A DNA stretch of 36,871 nt from contig DUOX01000030.1 of NCBI GenBank assembly GCA_012838665.1, forward strand, positions 1 to 36,871, written 5' to 3'. Below are positions 16,703 through 27,249 of this stretch, piece by piece. Position numbers and translations under genes: made by a program. This stretch comes from Clostridiales bacterium (GTDB lineage: Bacteria; Bacillota; Clostridia; Oscillospirales; Oscillospiraceae). Within the stretch, counting starts at the first letter, position 1; every line of letters starts with the position of its first letter. Under the pieces are notes generated by a model. It searched no databases. It was not told the origin of the DNA and saw only the letters and a program-made list of their open reading frames with translations.

Positions 16703-17845
16703 TCAGTTGGTGATAGTTTTTTCAGTCTCATAATCGAACAGGTGAATAGCAGAAGTGTCAAAACAGACTCTGACGGTGTCGCCAGCGTTGAGGGGCGTGG
16801 TAGTGCGGGCGTCAACAACAGCGGTGAAATCGAGATCCCCAAGCTTAAGGTATATGTTGGATTCGGCTCCCAACAGCTCCGTCAGATCCAGCGCGCAGTC
16901 AACCACACCCTCGGGATGTTTCGCTATAAAATCGGGATCATTGTATATATCGTTGGGGCGTATACCAAAAATCACCTTTTTCCCTATGTAGGCCAATACC
17001 TCGGGCTTACGGCCCTTGCTTTCAGGAAGAGCAATCTTTGCCAGAGGTTTGCCGCTATCGCCTTCCGTGCCGAAGATAATATAGGTAACGCCGCCCTCGT
17101 CAATTAATGTGCCTTCCGCAGTGTTCATCTGGGGAGTGCCTATGAAAGTAGCAACAAAAAGGTTGCAGGGATTTTCAAAGAGGACCTGGGGAGGAGCCAC
17201 CTGCTGAATTACGCCTTCCTTAAGTACAACAATACGCGTACCCATGGTCATGGCTTCGGTTTGGTCATGGGTGACATAAATGAAAGTGGTTTCCAGGCGT
17301 TTATGAAGCTTGGTGAGTTCGGAGCGCATTGCGGTACGCAGCTTTGCATCCAGGTTGGAAAGCGGCTCGTCCAAAAGAAAGACTTTGGGGTTTCGGACTA
17401 TAGCGCGGCCGAGGGCAACCCGCTGCCTCTGACCTCCGGATAATGCGGCGGGCTTGCGGTCCAAGAGATGTTCGATTTCAAGGATTCTTGCGGCTTCGTC
17501 GACTCTCCTCTTAATCTCATTCTTGGGCATTTTTCTAATTCTAAGACCGAAAGACATGTTTTCAAAAACCGTCATATGAGGATACAAAGCATAGTTCTGG
17601 AAAACCATGGCAATATCCCTGTCCTTGGGCGGGACGTCGTTGACAAGTTTTCCGTCAATGTAAAGCTCGCCCTGGGTTATTTCCTCAAGGCCGGCTATCA
17701 TTCTAAGCGTAGTGGATTTACCGCACCCGGAAGGACCTACAAGAATAATAAACTCTTTATCTTCGATTTCCAGATTGAAGTCCGATACCGCGGTAACTCC
17801 GCCGGCATACTTTTTGGTGATGCCTTTCATCGTAACACTTGACAT
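16703..17845 (-). CDS. Sugar ABC transporter ATPase (UgpC/MsmK/MalK type)
   Basis: Cytoplasmic ATPase that energises CUT1-type sugar or glycerol-phosphate importers, 380 residues. Walker [10 protein letters not shown] is at 37-45. The Q-loop [14 protein letters not shown], signature LSGGQRQR, Walker [13 protein letters not shown] and switch THDQTEAMT follow. A C-terminal TOBE/OB regulatory domain (about 240-380, with IFGIRPNDI) marks the MalK subgroup. No binding protein or permease gene is near, so it is probably a shared ATPase serving several importers, like MsmK. GGGGGT precedes the ATG. A terminator follows directly, making it monocistronic. Confidence 0.94.
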   Translation of the reverse strand: MSSVTMKGITKKYAGGVTAVSDFNLEIEDKEFIILVGPSGCGKSTTLRMIAGLEEITQGELYIDGKLVNDVPPKDRDIAMVFQNYALYPHMTVFENMSFGLRIRKMPKNEIKRRVDEAARILEIEHLLDRKPAALSGGQRQRVALGRAIVRNPKVFLLDEPLSNLDAKLRTAMRSELTKLHKRLETTFIYVTHDQTEAMTMGTRIVVLKEGVIQQVAPPQVLFENPCNLFVATFIGTPQMNTAEGTLIDEGGVTYIIFGTEGDSGKPLAKIALPESKGRKPEVLAYIGKKVIFGIRPNDIYNDPDFIAKHPEGVVDCALDLTELLGAESNIYLKLGDLDFTAVVDARTTTPLNAGDTVRVCFDTSAIHLFDYETEKTITN

Positions 17846-18192
17846 TATAAACCCCCAACTGTTTATTTATCCAGATGTAACCGCTGGAACCAGCATCCGC
17901 TACGTTAAGTTATTATTGGCTTGATGATAACATAAACTTCCCGGCCTTGTATATTAACTTAATCCACAAAGTTTGAAAAATTGCTTTGTTTAATCTGCCA
18001 TGTTATTGCATTTTACTCAAATTATCGGATTTTTCCTATAAAATGCGATGTTTTTGTAAGCGTTTTACACATTTTGAACGGTACTAAGCAATCAGCGTTT
18101 GCAAATCTGCACAGGGTGCGCAGGAAGGTGATATTTGCCAAACGAGCATATTCCACCCGGGTTCAGAATATGTATCCTCTGGGGGGATGTCT
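17846..18192. other. Divergent 347-bp spacer between ugpC and the DUF4830-like gene
   Basis: AT-rich intergenic DNA that must hold divergent promoters. I see no consensus promoter pair. A TTTTCA-17-TAATAT candidate faces ugpC, and a TATAAA box (around 18038) faces the plus gene. Two dyads stand out: GCTGG-AA-CCAGC at 17883-17894, and a TGTAA/TTACA repeat centred on GCG at 18055-18069, which resembles a catabolite-repression (cre/LacI-family) operator with one extra base. No coding sequence is evident. Confidence 0.5.
18055..18069. promoter_or_regulatory. cre-like palindrome
   Basis: TGTAAGCGTTTTACA has perfect 5-bp arms and the AA-N-CG core of CcpA/LacI-family operators, but is one base longer than the usual cre spacing. 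It lies upstream of the sugar-ATPase gene and of the plus-strand gene. Function is a guess. Confidence 0.3.
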
Positions 18193-18660
18193 ATGTTCAT
18201 AAAAACCGTCAGGCTGAGCAGAAAAAAGGCCGTACTTATCATTTTGGCGGTTGCCGTGCTCCTCATGGCAATAGTGCTTATCGCAGGGAGCGACGGCGCC
18301 GACGGCACGGAAGCCTACCGGCTGAAACTAATAGGCGGCGTCAAAACTCACGAGGACAGAGTCAGATTTCTGGAAGAACTGGGCTGGATTGTGGAAAAGG
18401 AGCCGATAGAAGAAAAAAGCATTCTAATTCCGAAGGAATTTTCAAACGTTTATGCCGAATATAACGAACTTCAAAAACAGCAGGGCTACGACCTCAGCCA
18501 GTATTGCGGTCTGGAGGTAATGCTGTATATATATCGGGTGGCCAATTACCCAAACGCAACCGGAGAGGTGCTAGCCTGTCTGTACGTGTATAATAATCAG
18601 GTAATAGGAGGAGACATTCACTCAACCGCTCTTGACGGCTTCATGCACGGCCTTAAATAA
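18193..18660 (+). CDS. DUF4830-like membrane-anchored protein
   Basis: A 155-residue protein with a short basic N-terminus, one membrane helix (about residues 11-31, AVLIILAVAVLLMAIVLIAG) and an outside domain. Segments such as RVRFLEELGWIVEKEP, ILIPKEFSNVYAEYNELQKQ and GLEVMLYIYRVANYPN, and the ending TALDGFMHGLK, resemble the DUF4830 family of Clostridia as I remember it; that family has no known function. GGGGGG lies six bases before the second in-frame ATG (18193) but touches the first (18187), so I prefer 18193. It is a single plus-strand gene converging on tuf. Confidence 0.75.
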   Translation: MFIKTVRLSRKKAVLIILAVAVLLMAIVLIAGSDGADGTEAYRLKLIGGVKTHEDRVRFLEELGWIVEKEPIEEKSILIPKEFSNVYAEYNELQKQQGYDLSQYCGLEVMLYIYRVANYPNATGEVLACLYVYNNQVIGGDIHSTALDGFMHGLK

Positions 18661-18715
18661 CGACAAAGCCCCTGATACAGGTAACCGGTTATTTGTTATC
18701 ACCCATGGCAAAACA

Positions 18716-18744
18716 AACAGGCATCCGATAGTCGGATGCCTGTT
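18716..18744. terminator. Bidirectional terminator between the DUF4830-like gene and tuf
   Basis: A perfect 13-bp inverted repeat (18716-18728 and 18732-18744) with a 3-nt loop. A-rich sequence lies on the left, giving TTTGTTTT after the stem on the minus strand, and AAGTTTTAT follows on the plus strand. It serves two convergent genes. Confidence 0.9.
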
Positions 18745-18764
18745 ATAAGTTTTATCGGGTAGTA

Positions 18765-19967
18765 TTATTCGTTGATGGCGATAACTACGCCGCTTCCCAC
18801 GGTACGGCCGCCCTCGCGGATAGCAAAGCGGAGGCCTTCCTCAATAGCGATAGGGGTAATGAGCTCAACATCCATCTCAACGTTGTCGCCGGGCATGCAC
18901 ATTTCAATACCCTCAGGAAGGGCAATAACGCCGGTAACGTCAGTGGTACGGAAGTAGAACTGGGGACGGTAGTTGTTAAAGAAGGGAGTGTGGCGTCCGC
19001 CTTCCTCCTTGGTCAGAACGTAAACCTGGCCCCTAAACTTCTTGTGGGGCTTGATGCTCTTGGGAGCAGCAAGAACCTGTCCGCGCTCGACATCGGTCTT
19101 GGAAATACCACGCAGGAGGGTACCAACATTGTCGCCGGCCTCAGCATACTCGAGGGTCTTGTGGAACATCTCGGTGCCGGTGACGACGGTCTCTTTAGTC
19201 TCGTCCTTAAGGCCGACGATTTCAACCTTGTCGCCAACCTTAACGCGGCCACGCTCAACACGGCCGGTGGTAACAGTACCACGTCCGGTGATTGTGAAGA
19301 CGTCCTCGACGGGCATAAGGAAAGGCAGGTCAGCCTTACGGTCAGGAGTGGAGATGTAGCTGTCAACGTGCTCCATAAGCTCCTTGATGCAGGCATACTC
19401 AGGAGCTTCGGGATCCTTGGATTCACACTCGAGAGCAATGAGAGCGCTACCCTTAACGATGGGGATATCATCGCCGGGGAACTCGTAGTCGGACAGAAGC
19501 TCACGTACTTCCATCTCAACCAGCTCAAGAAGCTCTTCGTCGTCAACCTGGTCAACCTTGTTCAGGAAAACAACGATTGCGGGAACGCCAACCTGACGGG
19601 CAAGCAGGATGTGCTCACGGGTCTGGGCCATGGGGCCGTCGGAGGCGGCGATAACCAGAATCGCACCGTCCATCTGGGCAGCGCCGGTAATCATGTTCTT
19701 GATATAGTCGGCGTGGCCCGGGCAGTCAACGTGAGCATAGTGACGGTTGGCAGTCTCATACTCTACGTGAGAGGTGCTGATTGTAATTCCTCTTTCTCTC
19801 TCTTCAGGAGCCTTGTCAATATTATCATATGCGGTAAACTGAGCCTGACCGAAGAGGGACAAATACTTTGTAATAGCAGCTGTGAGGGTGGTCTTTCCAT
19901 GGTCAACATGACCAATGGTGCCGATATTCACGTGGGGCTTTGTTCTTTGAAAAACTTGCTTAGCCAT
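18765..19967 (-). CDS. tuf: Elongation factor Tu
   Basis: GTPase that delivers aminoacyl-tRNA to the ribosome, 400 residues. GHVDHGKTT (19-27), the DCPGH switch II motif and NKVD specificity motif are intact, and domains 2 and 3 follow ([37 protein letters not shown]). Codon use is strongly biased, as expected for a very highly expressed gene. AAGGAGGAAAT sits in front of the ATG. It follows fusA by 95 bp, with its own promoter in that gap, and ends at a strong terminator. Confidence 0.99.
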   Translation of the reverse strand: MAKQVFQRTKPHVNIGTIGHVDHGKTTLTAAITKYLSLFGQAQFTAYDNIDKAPEERERGITISTSHVEYETANRHYAHVDCPGHADYIKNMITGAAQMDGAILVIAASDGPMAQTREHILLARQVGVPAIVVFLNKVDQVDDEELLELVEMEVRELLSDYEFPGDDIPIVKGSALIALECESKDPEAPEYACIKELMEHVDSYISTPDRKADLPFLMPVEDVFTITGRGTVTTGRVERGRVKVGDKVEIVGLKDETKETVVTGTEMFHKTLEYAEAGDNVGTLLRGISKTDVERGQVLAAPKSIKPHKKFRGQVYVLTKEEGGRHTPFFNNYRPQFYFRTTDVTGVIALPEGIEMCMPGDNVEMDVELITPIAIEEGLRFAIREGGRTVGSGVVIAINE

Positions 19968-20023
19968 TGGATTTCCTCCTTATAATCATCCTAGGTTTTT
20001 GTAATTTTTATAATGTTGTCGTT

Positions 20024-20052
20024 ATTCTATAGCATTTTCACGCTATTTGCAA
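20024..20052 (-). promoter_or_regulatory. Internal promoter for tuf
   Basis: TTGCAA (plus 20047-20052) and TAGAAT (plus 20024-20029) with a 17-bp spacer, in the fusA-tuf gap. It would let tuf be made in excess of the other str-operon products. Confidence 0.65.
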
Positions 20053-20062
20053 TATTTTTTTA

Positions 20063-22138
20063 CTACCTGTGATGGTTGCCAATAACTTCGTCACTAAGGG
20101 ACTTTGGCAATTCCGTATAGTGGCTGGGCTCCATGCTGTAGGTAGCTCTTCCCTGGGTTTTGCTCCGCAGGTCGGTTGCATATCCAAACATGGAGGAAAG
20201 GGGTACATCTGCTTCAATCTGGGCAGCGCCGCTTCTAACGTCAGTTCCCAGAATGTGGCCTCGGCGGGCATTCAAATCTCCCATAACGTCGCCCATGTAT
20301 TCGTCAGGCGCTGTTACGACAACCTTCATAATGGGTTCCAGCAATACGGGATCAGCCTTGCCGCAGGCTTCCTTAAAGGCCATGCTTCCGCAGATTTTAA
20401 ACGCCATTTCACTGGAGTCAACCTCGTGGAAGGAACCGTCCAGCAAAGTGATTTTGACGTCAACAACCGGATAGCCGGCAAGCACACCGGACTGCATGGC
20501 GCCCTGGATACCCTGATCAATAGCGGGTATGAATTCCTTGGGTATGGCGCCCCCCGTAATCTTGCTGACGAACTCGTAGCCCTTGCCGGATTCGTTAGGC
20601 TCAACAGTGAGCTTGACATGGGCATACTGGCCTTTACCGCCGCTTTGACGGACATAGCGGGTCTCTACTGTGGCCGGCTTCCGGATGGTTTCCTTATAGG
20701 ATACCTGGGGCTTACCGACATTTGCTTCGACTTTAAACTCCCGGAGAAGCCTGTCCACTATGACTTCCAGGTGCAGCTCGCCCATACCGGCAATAATGGT
20801 CTGACCCGTTTCCTCATCGGTATAAGTTTGGAATGTGGGGTCTTCCTCGGCCAGTTTTGCTAGAGCTATGCCCATCTTTTCCTGTCCGGCCTTTGTCTTG
20901 GGCTCTATAGCAACCCTGATAACAGGCTCCGGGAACTCCATGGACTCCAGAATAATGGGGTTCTTTTCGTCGCACAGGGTGTCGCCGGTAGTAGTGTTCT
21001 TAAGGCCAACCGCGGCGGCAATGTCGCCGGCGTAAACCGCGTCTATATCCTCGCGGTGGTTGGCGTGCATCTGGAGAATACGTCCAAGACGCTCGCGATG
21101 GCCCTTGGTGGAGTTCAGAACCGTAGAACCGGCAGTGGCGCTGCCTGAGTACACACGGAAGAAGGACAGGCGTCCGACATAGGGGTCGGTCATTATTTTG
21201 AATGCAAGGGCGGAGAAAGGCGCGTTGTCATCTGTAGGACGGCTATCCTCTTCGTCTGTTTTAGGGTTGATTCCCGTTATGGCGGGAATATCAGAAGGTG
21301 ACGGCAGATAATCCACAATAGCGTCCAGCAGTTTTTGAATACCTTTGTTCTTGTAGGATGTGCCGCAGACCACGGGAACCATTTCCCCTGCCAGAGTGGC
21401 TTTTCGTATGGCTGCCCTAAACATCTCTACGGGTACTTCCTGGCCTTCAAGGTACATTTCCATTATCTCATCGTCAAAGTCAGAGATAGCTTCCAGGAGT
21501 TTAATGTGATATTCCTCCGCAAGCTCTCGCATATTTTCCGGGATTTCCTCAATACGCATGTCCTTGCCAAGGTCATCATAGTAGATGTCGGCGTTCATTT
21601 CCACCAAGTCCACTATTCCGGTAAAGTTTGACTCGCTGCCTACGGGCAGCTGAATCGGCACTGCATTGCATTTGAGACGGTCACGCACCATGTCCAGAAC
21701 GTTATAAAAGTTAGCTCCCATGATATCCATCTTGTTGACATAGATAATTCTGGGCACATTATAGTGGTCGGCCTGCCTCCAAACGGTCTCCGACTGAGGC
21801 TCGACTCCGCCTTTAGCGCACAAAACCGTAACACTGCCGTCAAGCACGCGCAGGCTCCGCTCCACCTCCACAGTGAAGTCAACGTGTCCTGGTGTGTCAA
21901 TAATGTTAATGCGATGGTCCTTCCAGAAACAGGTTGTAGCAGCGGAGGTTATCGTGATACCCCGCTCCTGCTCCTGCTCCATCCAGTCCATGGTAGCTGT
22001 GCCCTCATGGGTTTCCCCCAGCTTGTAGTTGACGCCGGTATAGAAAAGAATGCGCTCGGTAGTTGTGGTTTTGCCGGCGTCAATGTGGGCCATGATGCCA
22101 ATATTTCTAATTTTTTCTAATAGGTTTTGCCTGGGCAT
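20063..22138 (-). CDS. fusA: Elongation factor G
   Basis: Translocase GTPase of 691 residues. AHIDAGKTT is at 17-25, followed by [10 protein letters not shown] (switch I), DTPGHVDF (switch II) and NKMD. The G' insert, domain II, and domains III-V with [14 protein letters not shown] and the [14 protein letters not shown] block are all present. The NKMD is followed by IMGANFYNV rather than the RxGADF of enterobacteria, a variant I have seen in Clostridia. AAAGGAG precedes the ATG. It lies 48 bp after rpsG. Confidence 0.98.
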   Translation of the reverse strand: MPRQNLLEKIRNIGIMAHIDAGKTTTTERILFYTGVNYKLGETHEGTATMDWMEQEQERGITITSAATTCFWKDHRINIIDTPGHVDFTVEVERSLRVLDGSVTVLCAKGGVEPQSETVWRQADHYNVPRIIYVNKMDIMGANFYNVLDMVRDRLKCNAVPIQLPVGSESNFTGIVDLVEMNADIYYDDLGKDMRIEEIPENMRELAEEYHIKLLEAISDFDDEIMEMYLEGQEVPVEMFRAAIRKATLAGEMVPVVCGTSYKNKGIQKLLDAIVDYLPSPSDIPAITGINPKTDEEDSRPTDDNAPFSALAFKIMTDPYVGRLSFFRVYSGSATAGSTVLNSTKGHRERLGRILQMHANHREDIDAVYAGDIAAAVGLKNTTTGDTLCDEKNPIILESMEFPEPVIRVAIEPKTKAGQEKMGIALAKLAEEDPTFQTYTDEETGQTIIAGMGELHLEVIVDRLLREFKVEANVGKPQVSYKETIRKPATVETRYVRQSGGKGQYAHVKLTVEPNESGKGYEFVSKITGGAIPKEFIPAIDQGIQGAMQSGVLAGYPVVDVKITLLDGSFHEVDSSEMAFKICGSMAFKEACGKADPVLLEPIMKVVVTAPDEYMGDVMGDLNARRGHILGTDVRSGAAQIEADVPLSSMFGYATDLRSKTQGRATYSMEPSHYTELPKSLSDEVIGNHHR

Positions 22139-22186
22139 GGTAATACTCCTTTAGTAGTAATCAACCACTGACTAGGCGGTTGACAC

Positions 22187-22657
22187 CTACCAACGATAGT
22201 GTGCAAAGGCCTTGTTGGACTCTGCCATTTTGTGTGTATCTTCACGTTTCTTGACCGCTCCGCCAAGATTATTAATGGCGTCCATAATTTCGCCTGCGAG
22301 TCTTTCTCTCATTGTTTTTTCGTTACGCTTACGTGCATAAGCTGTCAGCCAGCGCAGACCAAGGGTCTGGCGCCTGTCGGGTCTGACTTCGATGGGCACC
22401 TGATAGGTGGCACCGCCCACGCGGCGGGCCTTGACCTCCAGGGTGGGCATGATGTTGTTCAGGGCTTCGGTAAAAGCCTCCAAGGGGTCTTTTCCGGTCT
22501 TTTCCTTGACGATATCGAAAGCGCCGTAGACCACCTTCTGAGCAACACCCTTCTTACCGTCCAACATAATACTGTTGATAAGTTTGGTCACCAACACTGA
22601 ATTATATACAGGATCAGGTAATACTTCTCTTTTGGGTACGTTACCTCTTCTGGGCAC
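22187..22657 (-). CDS. rpsG: 30S ribosomal protein S7
   Basis: Primary 16S rRNA binder that nucleates assembly of the 30S head, 156 residues from the chosen start. [19 protein letters not shown] and [24 protein letters not shown] are diagnostic, and the protein ends KAFAHYRW. The start is GTG at 22657, with AAGGAGG eight bases upstream. The earlier in-frame ATG at 22675 overlaps the ribosome binding site itself and would add six non-conserved residues. It lies between rpsL and fusA as usual. Confidence 0.98.
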   Translation of the reverse strand: MPRRGNVPKREVLPDPVYNSVLVTKLINSIMLDGKKGVAQKVVYGAFDIVKEKTGKDPLEAFTEALNNIMPTLEVKARRVGGATYQVPIEVRPDRRQTLGLRWLTAYARKRNEKTMRERLAGEIMDAINNLGGAVKKREDTHKMAESNKAFAHYRW

Positions 22658-22799
22658 TAAACTTCCCTCCTTCATTATAAAATGACTTCATAGGTACTCG
22701 AAAACAGTTTTGTTTCCGTTGCGCCCCGAGGTAATATACACAGTATAACTAAACCTATAATTATAATGTATATATCAACAACAGGGCATCTGTTGGGAA

Positions 22800-23213
22800 T
22801 TACTTCTTGCCGCGCTTGGCGCCGTACTTACTGCGGCCTTGCTTGCGGTTTGCAACACCTTGAGTGTCAAGAGTGCCGCGGATGATGTGGTAACGAACAC
22901 CGGGCAGGTCCTTAACACGGCCGCCGCGAATCATAACCACGGAGTGCTCCTGCAGATTATGGCCAATGCCCGGGATATAGGCAGTGACTTCATAGCCATT
23001 TGTCAGACGCACACGGGCAATCTTACGAAGCGCCGAGTTAGGTTTCTTGGGAGTAGAAGTACGAACAGCCGTACACACACCTCTCTTCTGAGGGGCGAAG
23101 TAATCGGTCTCCTTGTTCTTCAGGGTATTAAGACCCTTATGGAGCGCAGGAGACGCGGATTTGTAGGTAACCTTCTCCCTACCCTTTCTTACCAGCTGGT
23201 TAAAGGTTGGCAT
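22800..23213 (-). CDS. rpsL: 30S ribosomal protein S12
   Basis: Decoding-centre ribosomal protein of 137 residues. [12 protein letters not shown] begins it, and [18 protein letters not shown] and [16 protein letters not shown] follow. The lysines in [11 protein letters not shown] and RVKDLPG, sites of streptomycin-resistance changes elsewhere, are the sensitive-type residues. I chose the ATG at 23213 with AAGGAGGGAA upstream; the frame is open 20 codons further, but that part is not conserved. Confidence 0.98.
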   Translation of the reverse strand: MPTFNQLVRKGREKVTYKSASPALHKGLNTLKNKETDYFAPQKRGVCTAVRTSTPKKPNSALRKIARVRLTNGYEVTAYIPGIGHNLQEHSVVMIRGGRVKDLPGVRYHIIRGTLDTQGVANRKQGRSKYGAKRGKK

Positions 23214-23306
23214 GAGTTCCCTCCTTTCAGATTTGTATATTTTTAACGGAACAACAATATATTCTTCCGCCAAAAATCACGCTTATACCGGCCTGACTGG
23301 AACGGA

Positions 23307-23552
23307 TTAATCCCTAAGGAGCACAGCTACCGCGGCGCCGACATCAATGCCGCAGGCACGCCCAAGCTCCCAGGTGCTTGAAACCATTATTACCTCTGTG
23401 TCGTGTTTGGAGCATAGTTCCAGAATAGGCCCGGTGAGAGCGGAATCCGCATTTTCCGCAATAAAGGCGCATTTTGCCATGCCTTCACAAATCGCTTTAC
23501 TGGATTGCTTTACTCCTGCAACTCTGTTGCCGGTCTTCAAGCGAGAAAGCAC
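23307..23552 (-). CDS. L7Ae/L30e-family ribosomal protein (YbxF-like)
   Basis: A short 81-residue RNA-binding protein of the L7Ae/L30e fold, the kink-turn-binding family. LSRLKTGNRVAGVKQSSKAI, followed by the ILELCSKHDTEVIMVSSTWE block and ELGRACGIDVGAAVAVLL, matches the YbxF/RplGB proteins encoded between rpoC and rpsL in many Firmicutes. The start is GTG at 23552, with GGAGG eight bases upstream. The longer frame to 23774 runs into rpoC and is spurious. It begins a transcript under its own promoter and leads into rpsL. Confidence 0.9.
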   Translation of the reverse strand: MLSRLKTGNRVAGVKQSSKAICEGMAKCAFIAENADSALTGPILELCSKHDTEVIMVSSTWELGRACGIDVGAAVAVLLRD

Positions 23553-23592
23553 GGGAAACACCTCCGTAGCGAGTATTCTCACACAAAGAAAC

Positions 23593-23621
23593 ATTGTAGC
23601 ACATTTAGTATGGTTCGTCAA
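23593..23621 (-). promoter_or_regulatory. Promoter for the L7Ae-rpsL-rpsG-fusA-tuf block
   Basis: TTGACG (plus 23616-23621) and TACAAT (plus 23593-23598) with a 17-bp spacer, in the 115-bp gap after rpoC. The predicted start is about 35 nt before the GTG of the L7Ae gene. Confidence 0.78.
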
Positions 23622-23634
23622 CCATTTTTCATAT

Positions 23635-23658
23635 GCGGCGGGGGAATATCCCCGCCGC
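23635..23658. terminator. Strong GC hairpin after rpoC, possible terminator
   Basis: GCGGCGGGG and CCCCGCCGC (23635-23643 and 23650-23658) form a perfect 9-bp stem. The minus-strand (rpoC) side is followed by ATATGAAAAATGG with no T run, while the plus-strand side is followed by TTTTG. It lies ten bases after the rpoC stop, so it may end or stabilise rpoBC mRNA, with partial readthrough likely. Confidence 0.5.
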
Positions 23659-23667
23659 TTTTGCCGT

Positions 23668-26600
23668 TTACAGAGCGTTGGTGCGTCCCACCAGCGCAGA
23701 AAGGTCCACATAGTCCTCCACCGTGCCGGAAACCGTTTCATCGGTTTCCGAATCAAAGTCATGGTACACGTCAAGACCGGTGCCGGCGGGTATCAGCTTT
23801 CCGATGATGACATTTTCTTTGAGGCCGACAAGTTGGTCCACCTTGCCTTTTATTGCAGCTTCGGTCAGCACCTTTGTGGTTTCCTGGAAGGAAGCGGCGG
23901 ACAGGAAACTCTCCGTAGACAGCGAGGCCTTGGTGATGCCCATGAGAATCCGGCTATAGGTGGGCAGGGACAAATCTTCTTCGCCGGCATCAATGCGCTC
24001 CTGTATCTTCTTGTTGACAGCCTTTAATTCGTTGATATCCACCGTGGAGCCCGTAAGCAGGTCGCTGCTGCCGGGGTCTTCGATTTTTACTTTGCGCATC
24101 ATCTGACGCACTATGACTTCTATATGCTTGTCGTTGATATCCACGCCCTGTTGGCGATATACCTTTTGGACTTCCTGAATAAGATAGTCCTCACAGGCGG
24201 ATACGCCCCGTATACGCAGCACATCATGGGGATTTAAGCTGCCGCTGGTGAGCTCCTGGCCTTTTTCCACGGTATCGCCATCGGATACGAGAATGCCGGC
24301 AGAATAGGGAACCTGATATACCTTTGTCTCCCCGGCCTCCTCATTAGTGACCGTAAGAGCGCAGATTGCGCTTTTCTTGGTTTCCTCAAGGGATACCGTG
24401 CCGCTAATCTCGGCAAGGATGGCCATCTTTTTAGGCCTTCTTGCCTCAAAAAGCTCTTCAACACGCGGCAGGCCCTGGGTTATATCGTCGCCTGCGACAC
24501 CGCCGGTGTGGAAGGTGCGCATTGTCAGCTGGGTGCCGGGCTCTCCAATGGATTGGGCCGCTATAACGCCCACGGCCTCGCCGGGGTTAACAGGGCTGCC
24601 CGCAGCAAGGTTAATTCCATAGCACTTGGCGCAGACGCCACTGGCCGCCTCACAGGTGAGGACGCTGCGAACTTTTACTTCGTTTATGCCATGGGCCTCC
24701 AGCTTTGCGGCATCCGAGGATCTAAGCATGGTATCGGTATCGAAAATGACCTCGCCGGTTTTGGGGTCCGCAACGGCCTCCAAAGGAAATCTGCCGTGTA
24801 TGCTCTCTCCAAAAGACTTCACAAGCAGCCCCTTATCGTAGACAGCGGAGGCTATAACACCCTCCTCAGTGCCGCAGTCCTCTTCGCGGATAATGACATC
24901 CTGCGCAACATCAACCAGACGCCTTGTCAGATAACCGGAGTCTGCGGTACGCAGAGCCGTATCCGCCAGGCCTTTACGGGCGCCTCTGGAAGAAATGAAG
25001 TATTCCAGAACGCTGAGTCCTTCACGGAAGTTGGCCTTGATGGGGATTTCAATTGTTCTGCCGGCAGTGTTGGCCATCAGCCCGCGCATACCGGCCAGCT
25101 GGCGTATCTGGTTCATGCTGCCGCGGGCGCCGGAGTTTGCCATCATGTAGATGGGGTTGTATTCATCCAAAGCGTCCTGAAGCGCGCTTGTGACGTCTTT
25201 CGTGGTCTGTTCCCAGTTGCTGACTACAAGGCGGTAGCGCTCCTCGTTTGTTATCAGGCCACGTTTATACTGGCGTTCGATGTCCACAACGGCTTTCTCT
25301 GTTTGGCCAATAAGCTCCTTCTTTTTCTCGGGAACCGTCATGTCCGAGATGGATATGGTAATGGCGCCCTGAGTGGAATATTTAAAGCCCAGGGCTTTAA
25401 TATTATCCAGCACCTCTGCGGAGATTGTAAAGCCGTACTTGGTAATGCAGCGCTCGATTATCTCCTGCAGCTTCTTTTTATCCACCACAAAGTTAATCTC
25501 AAAGTCAAAAGCATTCTCGGGGTCGCTGCGGTCCACAAAGCCCAGATCTTGAGGAATGGGCTCGTTGAAGATGATACGTCCCACAGTGGTTTTTACCAGC
25601 TTGCTTTGGGCCTTTTCATCGATGGTTTTTGTAACCCGGACCCATATGGGGGAATGAATGCCGATGGCTTTCTCGTTATATGCCAGCAGAGCCTCTTTGT
25701 CAGATGAGAATATCTTACCTGTTCCCTCCTCGTCCCTTTCAAAGGTAAGGTAGTAGGAGCCCAGAACCATGTCCTGGGTGGGCACGGTTACAGGCTGCCC
25801 GTCCTGAGGACGGAGCAGGTTATTGGCTGAGAGCATGAGGATTCTGGCCTCTGCCTGAGCCTCGGCGGAAAGGGGAACGTGTACGGCCATCTGGTCACCG
25901 TCAAAGTCGGCGTTATACGCCGTACAGACCAGGGGGTGAAGCTTAAGCGCACGTCCTTCGACCAGAACCGGCTCAAAAGCCTGAATTCCAAGCCTGTGCA
26001 GCGTGGGTGCGCGGTTAAGAAGCACCGGATGCTCCTTAATGACTACGTCCAGGGCGTCCCAGACCTCTGTGCGGCCTTTATCCACCATCTTTTTGGCGGA
26101 TTTAATGTTGTTTGCCACGCCGTCCTCAACAAGCTTTTTCATTACAAAGGGGCGGAAAAGCTCAATGGCCATCTCCTTGGGGAGTCCGCACTGGTAGAGC
26201 TTCAGCTCGGGGCCCACGACAATAACGGAGCGTCCGGAATAGTCCACGCGCTTGCCAAGGAGGTTCTGGCGGAAACGCCCCTGCTTGCCCTTAAGCATGT
26301 CGGAAAGGGATTTCAAGGCACGGGAATTAGCTCCCGTAACCGCCCTTCCCCTTCTTCCGTTATCTATAAGGGCGTCAACGGCCTCCTGAAGCATGCGTTT
26401 TTCGTTTCGCACGATGATGTCCGGAGCGTTTAGCTGCATTAGTCTTTTCAGACGGTTATTCCGGTTAATCACTCTCCGGTACAGATCATTCAAATCGCTG
26501 GTGGCAAAGCGCCCGCCGTCAAGCTGTACCATGGGCCTCAGTTCCGGGGGAATGACCGGCAGCACCTCTATAATCATCCAGGTGGGGTCATTGCCGGAGG

Positions 26601-27249
26601 TGCGGAAAGCCTCTACAACCTCAAGCCGCTTTACAATTTTCGCCTTTTTCTGGCCTGTGGATTCCTGAAGCTCTTTCCTCAGCTGCTTTGACAGGGCTTC
26701 GCAGTCAATGCCGGCCAAAAGTTTTTTAATTACTTCGGCGCCCATGCCGGCATCAAAGTCGTCCTCGTATTTCTCCCTCATCTCCCGATACTCCTTTTCA
26801 GTGAGTATCTGGTTTTTTTGGAGTGGAGTGGGCCCCGGGTTCGTGACTATATATGCGCCGAAATACAGGACTTTTTCGAGAATCCGGGGTGTGAGGTCAA
26901 GAAACAGCCCCATTCTGGAGGGAATGCCCTTGAAATACCATATATGGGATACCGGAGCGGCAAGTTCAATGTGGCCCATGCGCTCACGGCGCACCTTGGA
27001 CTTGGTTACCTCGACCCCGCAGCGGTCGCAAATCTTGCCTTTGTAGCGAATCTTCTTATATTTTCCGCAGTGACATTCCCAGTCCTTGGTGGGGCCAAAA
27101 ATCCGCTCGCAGAAAAGTCCGTCCCGTTCCGGTTTCAATGTGCGATAGTTTATGGTCTCAGGCTTTTTTACTTCTCCGGATGACCAGGAACGTATCATGT
27201 CAGGGGAGGCAATTCCTATCTTTATAGCGTCAAATGATGTGAAGCTCAT
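23668..27249 (-). CDS. rpoC: RNA polymerase beta' subunit
   Basis: Catalytic-centre subunit of RNA polymerase, 1193 residues. The N-terminal zinc ribbon ([20 protein letters not shown]), the active-site NADFDGDQM loop that binds magnesium, the bridge-helix/trigger-loop region ([19 protein letters not shown]), and the second cysteine cluster ([11 protein letters not shown]) are all present. Length is typical for Firmicutes without the large insert of proteobacteria. The ATG shares one base with the rpoB stop (TAATG), so translation is coupled. Confidence 0.99.
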   Translation of the reverse strand: MSFTSFDAIKIGIASPDMIRSWSSGEVKKPETINYRTLKPERDGLFCERIFGPTKDWECHCGKYKKIRYKGKICDRCGVEVTKSKVRRERMGHIELAAPVSHIWYFKGIPSRMGLFLDLTPRILEKVLYFGAYIVTNPGPTPLQKNQILTEKEYREMREKYEDDFDAGMGAEVIKKLLAGIDCEALSKQLRKELQESTGQKKAKIVKRLEVVEAFRTSGNDPTWMIIEVLPVIPPELRPMVQLDGGRFATSDLNDLYRRVINRNNRLKRLMQLNAPDIIVRNEKRMLQEAVDALIDNGRRGRAVTGANSRALKSLSDMLKGKQGRFRQNLLGKRVDYSGRSVIVVGPELKLYQCGLPKEMAIELFRPFVMKKLVEDGVANNIKSAKKMVDKGRTEVWDALDVVIKEHPVLLNRAPTLHRLGIQAFEPVLVEGRALKLHPLVCTAYNADFDGDQMAVHVPLSAEAQAEARILMLSANNLLRPQDGQPVTVPTQDMVLGSYYLTFERDEEGTGKIFSSDKEALLAYNEKAIGIHSPIWVRVTKTIDEKAQSKLVKTTVGRIIFNEPIPQDLGFVDRSDPENAFDFEINFVVDKKKLQEIIERCITKYGFTISAEVLDNIKALGFKYSTQGAITISISDMTVPEKKKELIGQTEKAVVDIERQYKRGLITNEERYRLVVSNWEQTTKDVTSALQDALDEYNPIYMMANSGARGSMNQIRQLAGMRGLMANTAGRTIEIPIKANFREGLSVLEYFISSRGARKGLADTALRTADSGYLTRRLVDVAQDVIIREEDCGTEEGVIASAVYDKGLLVKSFGESIHGRFPLEAVADPKTGEVIFDTDTMLRSSDAAKLEAHGINEVKVRSVLTCEAASGVCAKCYGINLAAGSPVNPGEAVGVIAAQSIGEPGTQLTMRTFHTGGVAGDDITQGLPRVEELFEARRPKKMAILAEISGTVSLEETKKSAICALTVTNEEAGETKVYQVPYSAGILVSDGDTVEKGQELTSGSLNPHDVLRIRGVSACEDYLIQEVQKVYRQQGVDINDKHIEVIVRQMMRKVKIEDPGSSDLLTGSTVDINELKAVNKKIQERIDAGEEDLSLPTYSRILMGITKASLSTESFLSAASFQETTKVLTEAAIKGKVDQLVGLKENVIIGKLIPAGTGLDVYHDFDSETDETVSGTVEDYVDLSALVGRTNAL

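Noticed and set aside
22658-22799. Promoter between rpsL and rpsG
   Set aside because: TATAAT-like boxes occur in an AT-rich stretch but none has an acceptable -35 at 16-18 bp; only a CAACAG/CTGTTG mini-hairpin is present.
23553-23774. Upstream extension of the L7Ae-family gene
   Set aside because: It would run across a promoter and hairpin and into the end of rpoC; the GTG at 23552 with GGAGG fits the family N-terminus.
24508-25707. 399-codon open frame on the plus strand inside rpoC
   Set aside because: Shadow of conserved rpoC coding sequence; composition shows no independent protein signal.
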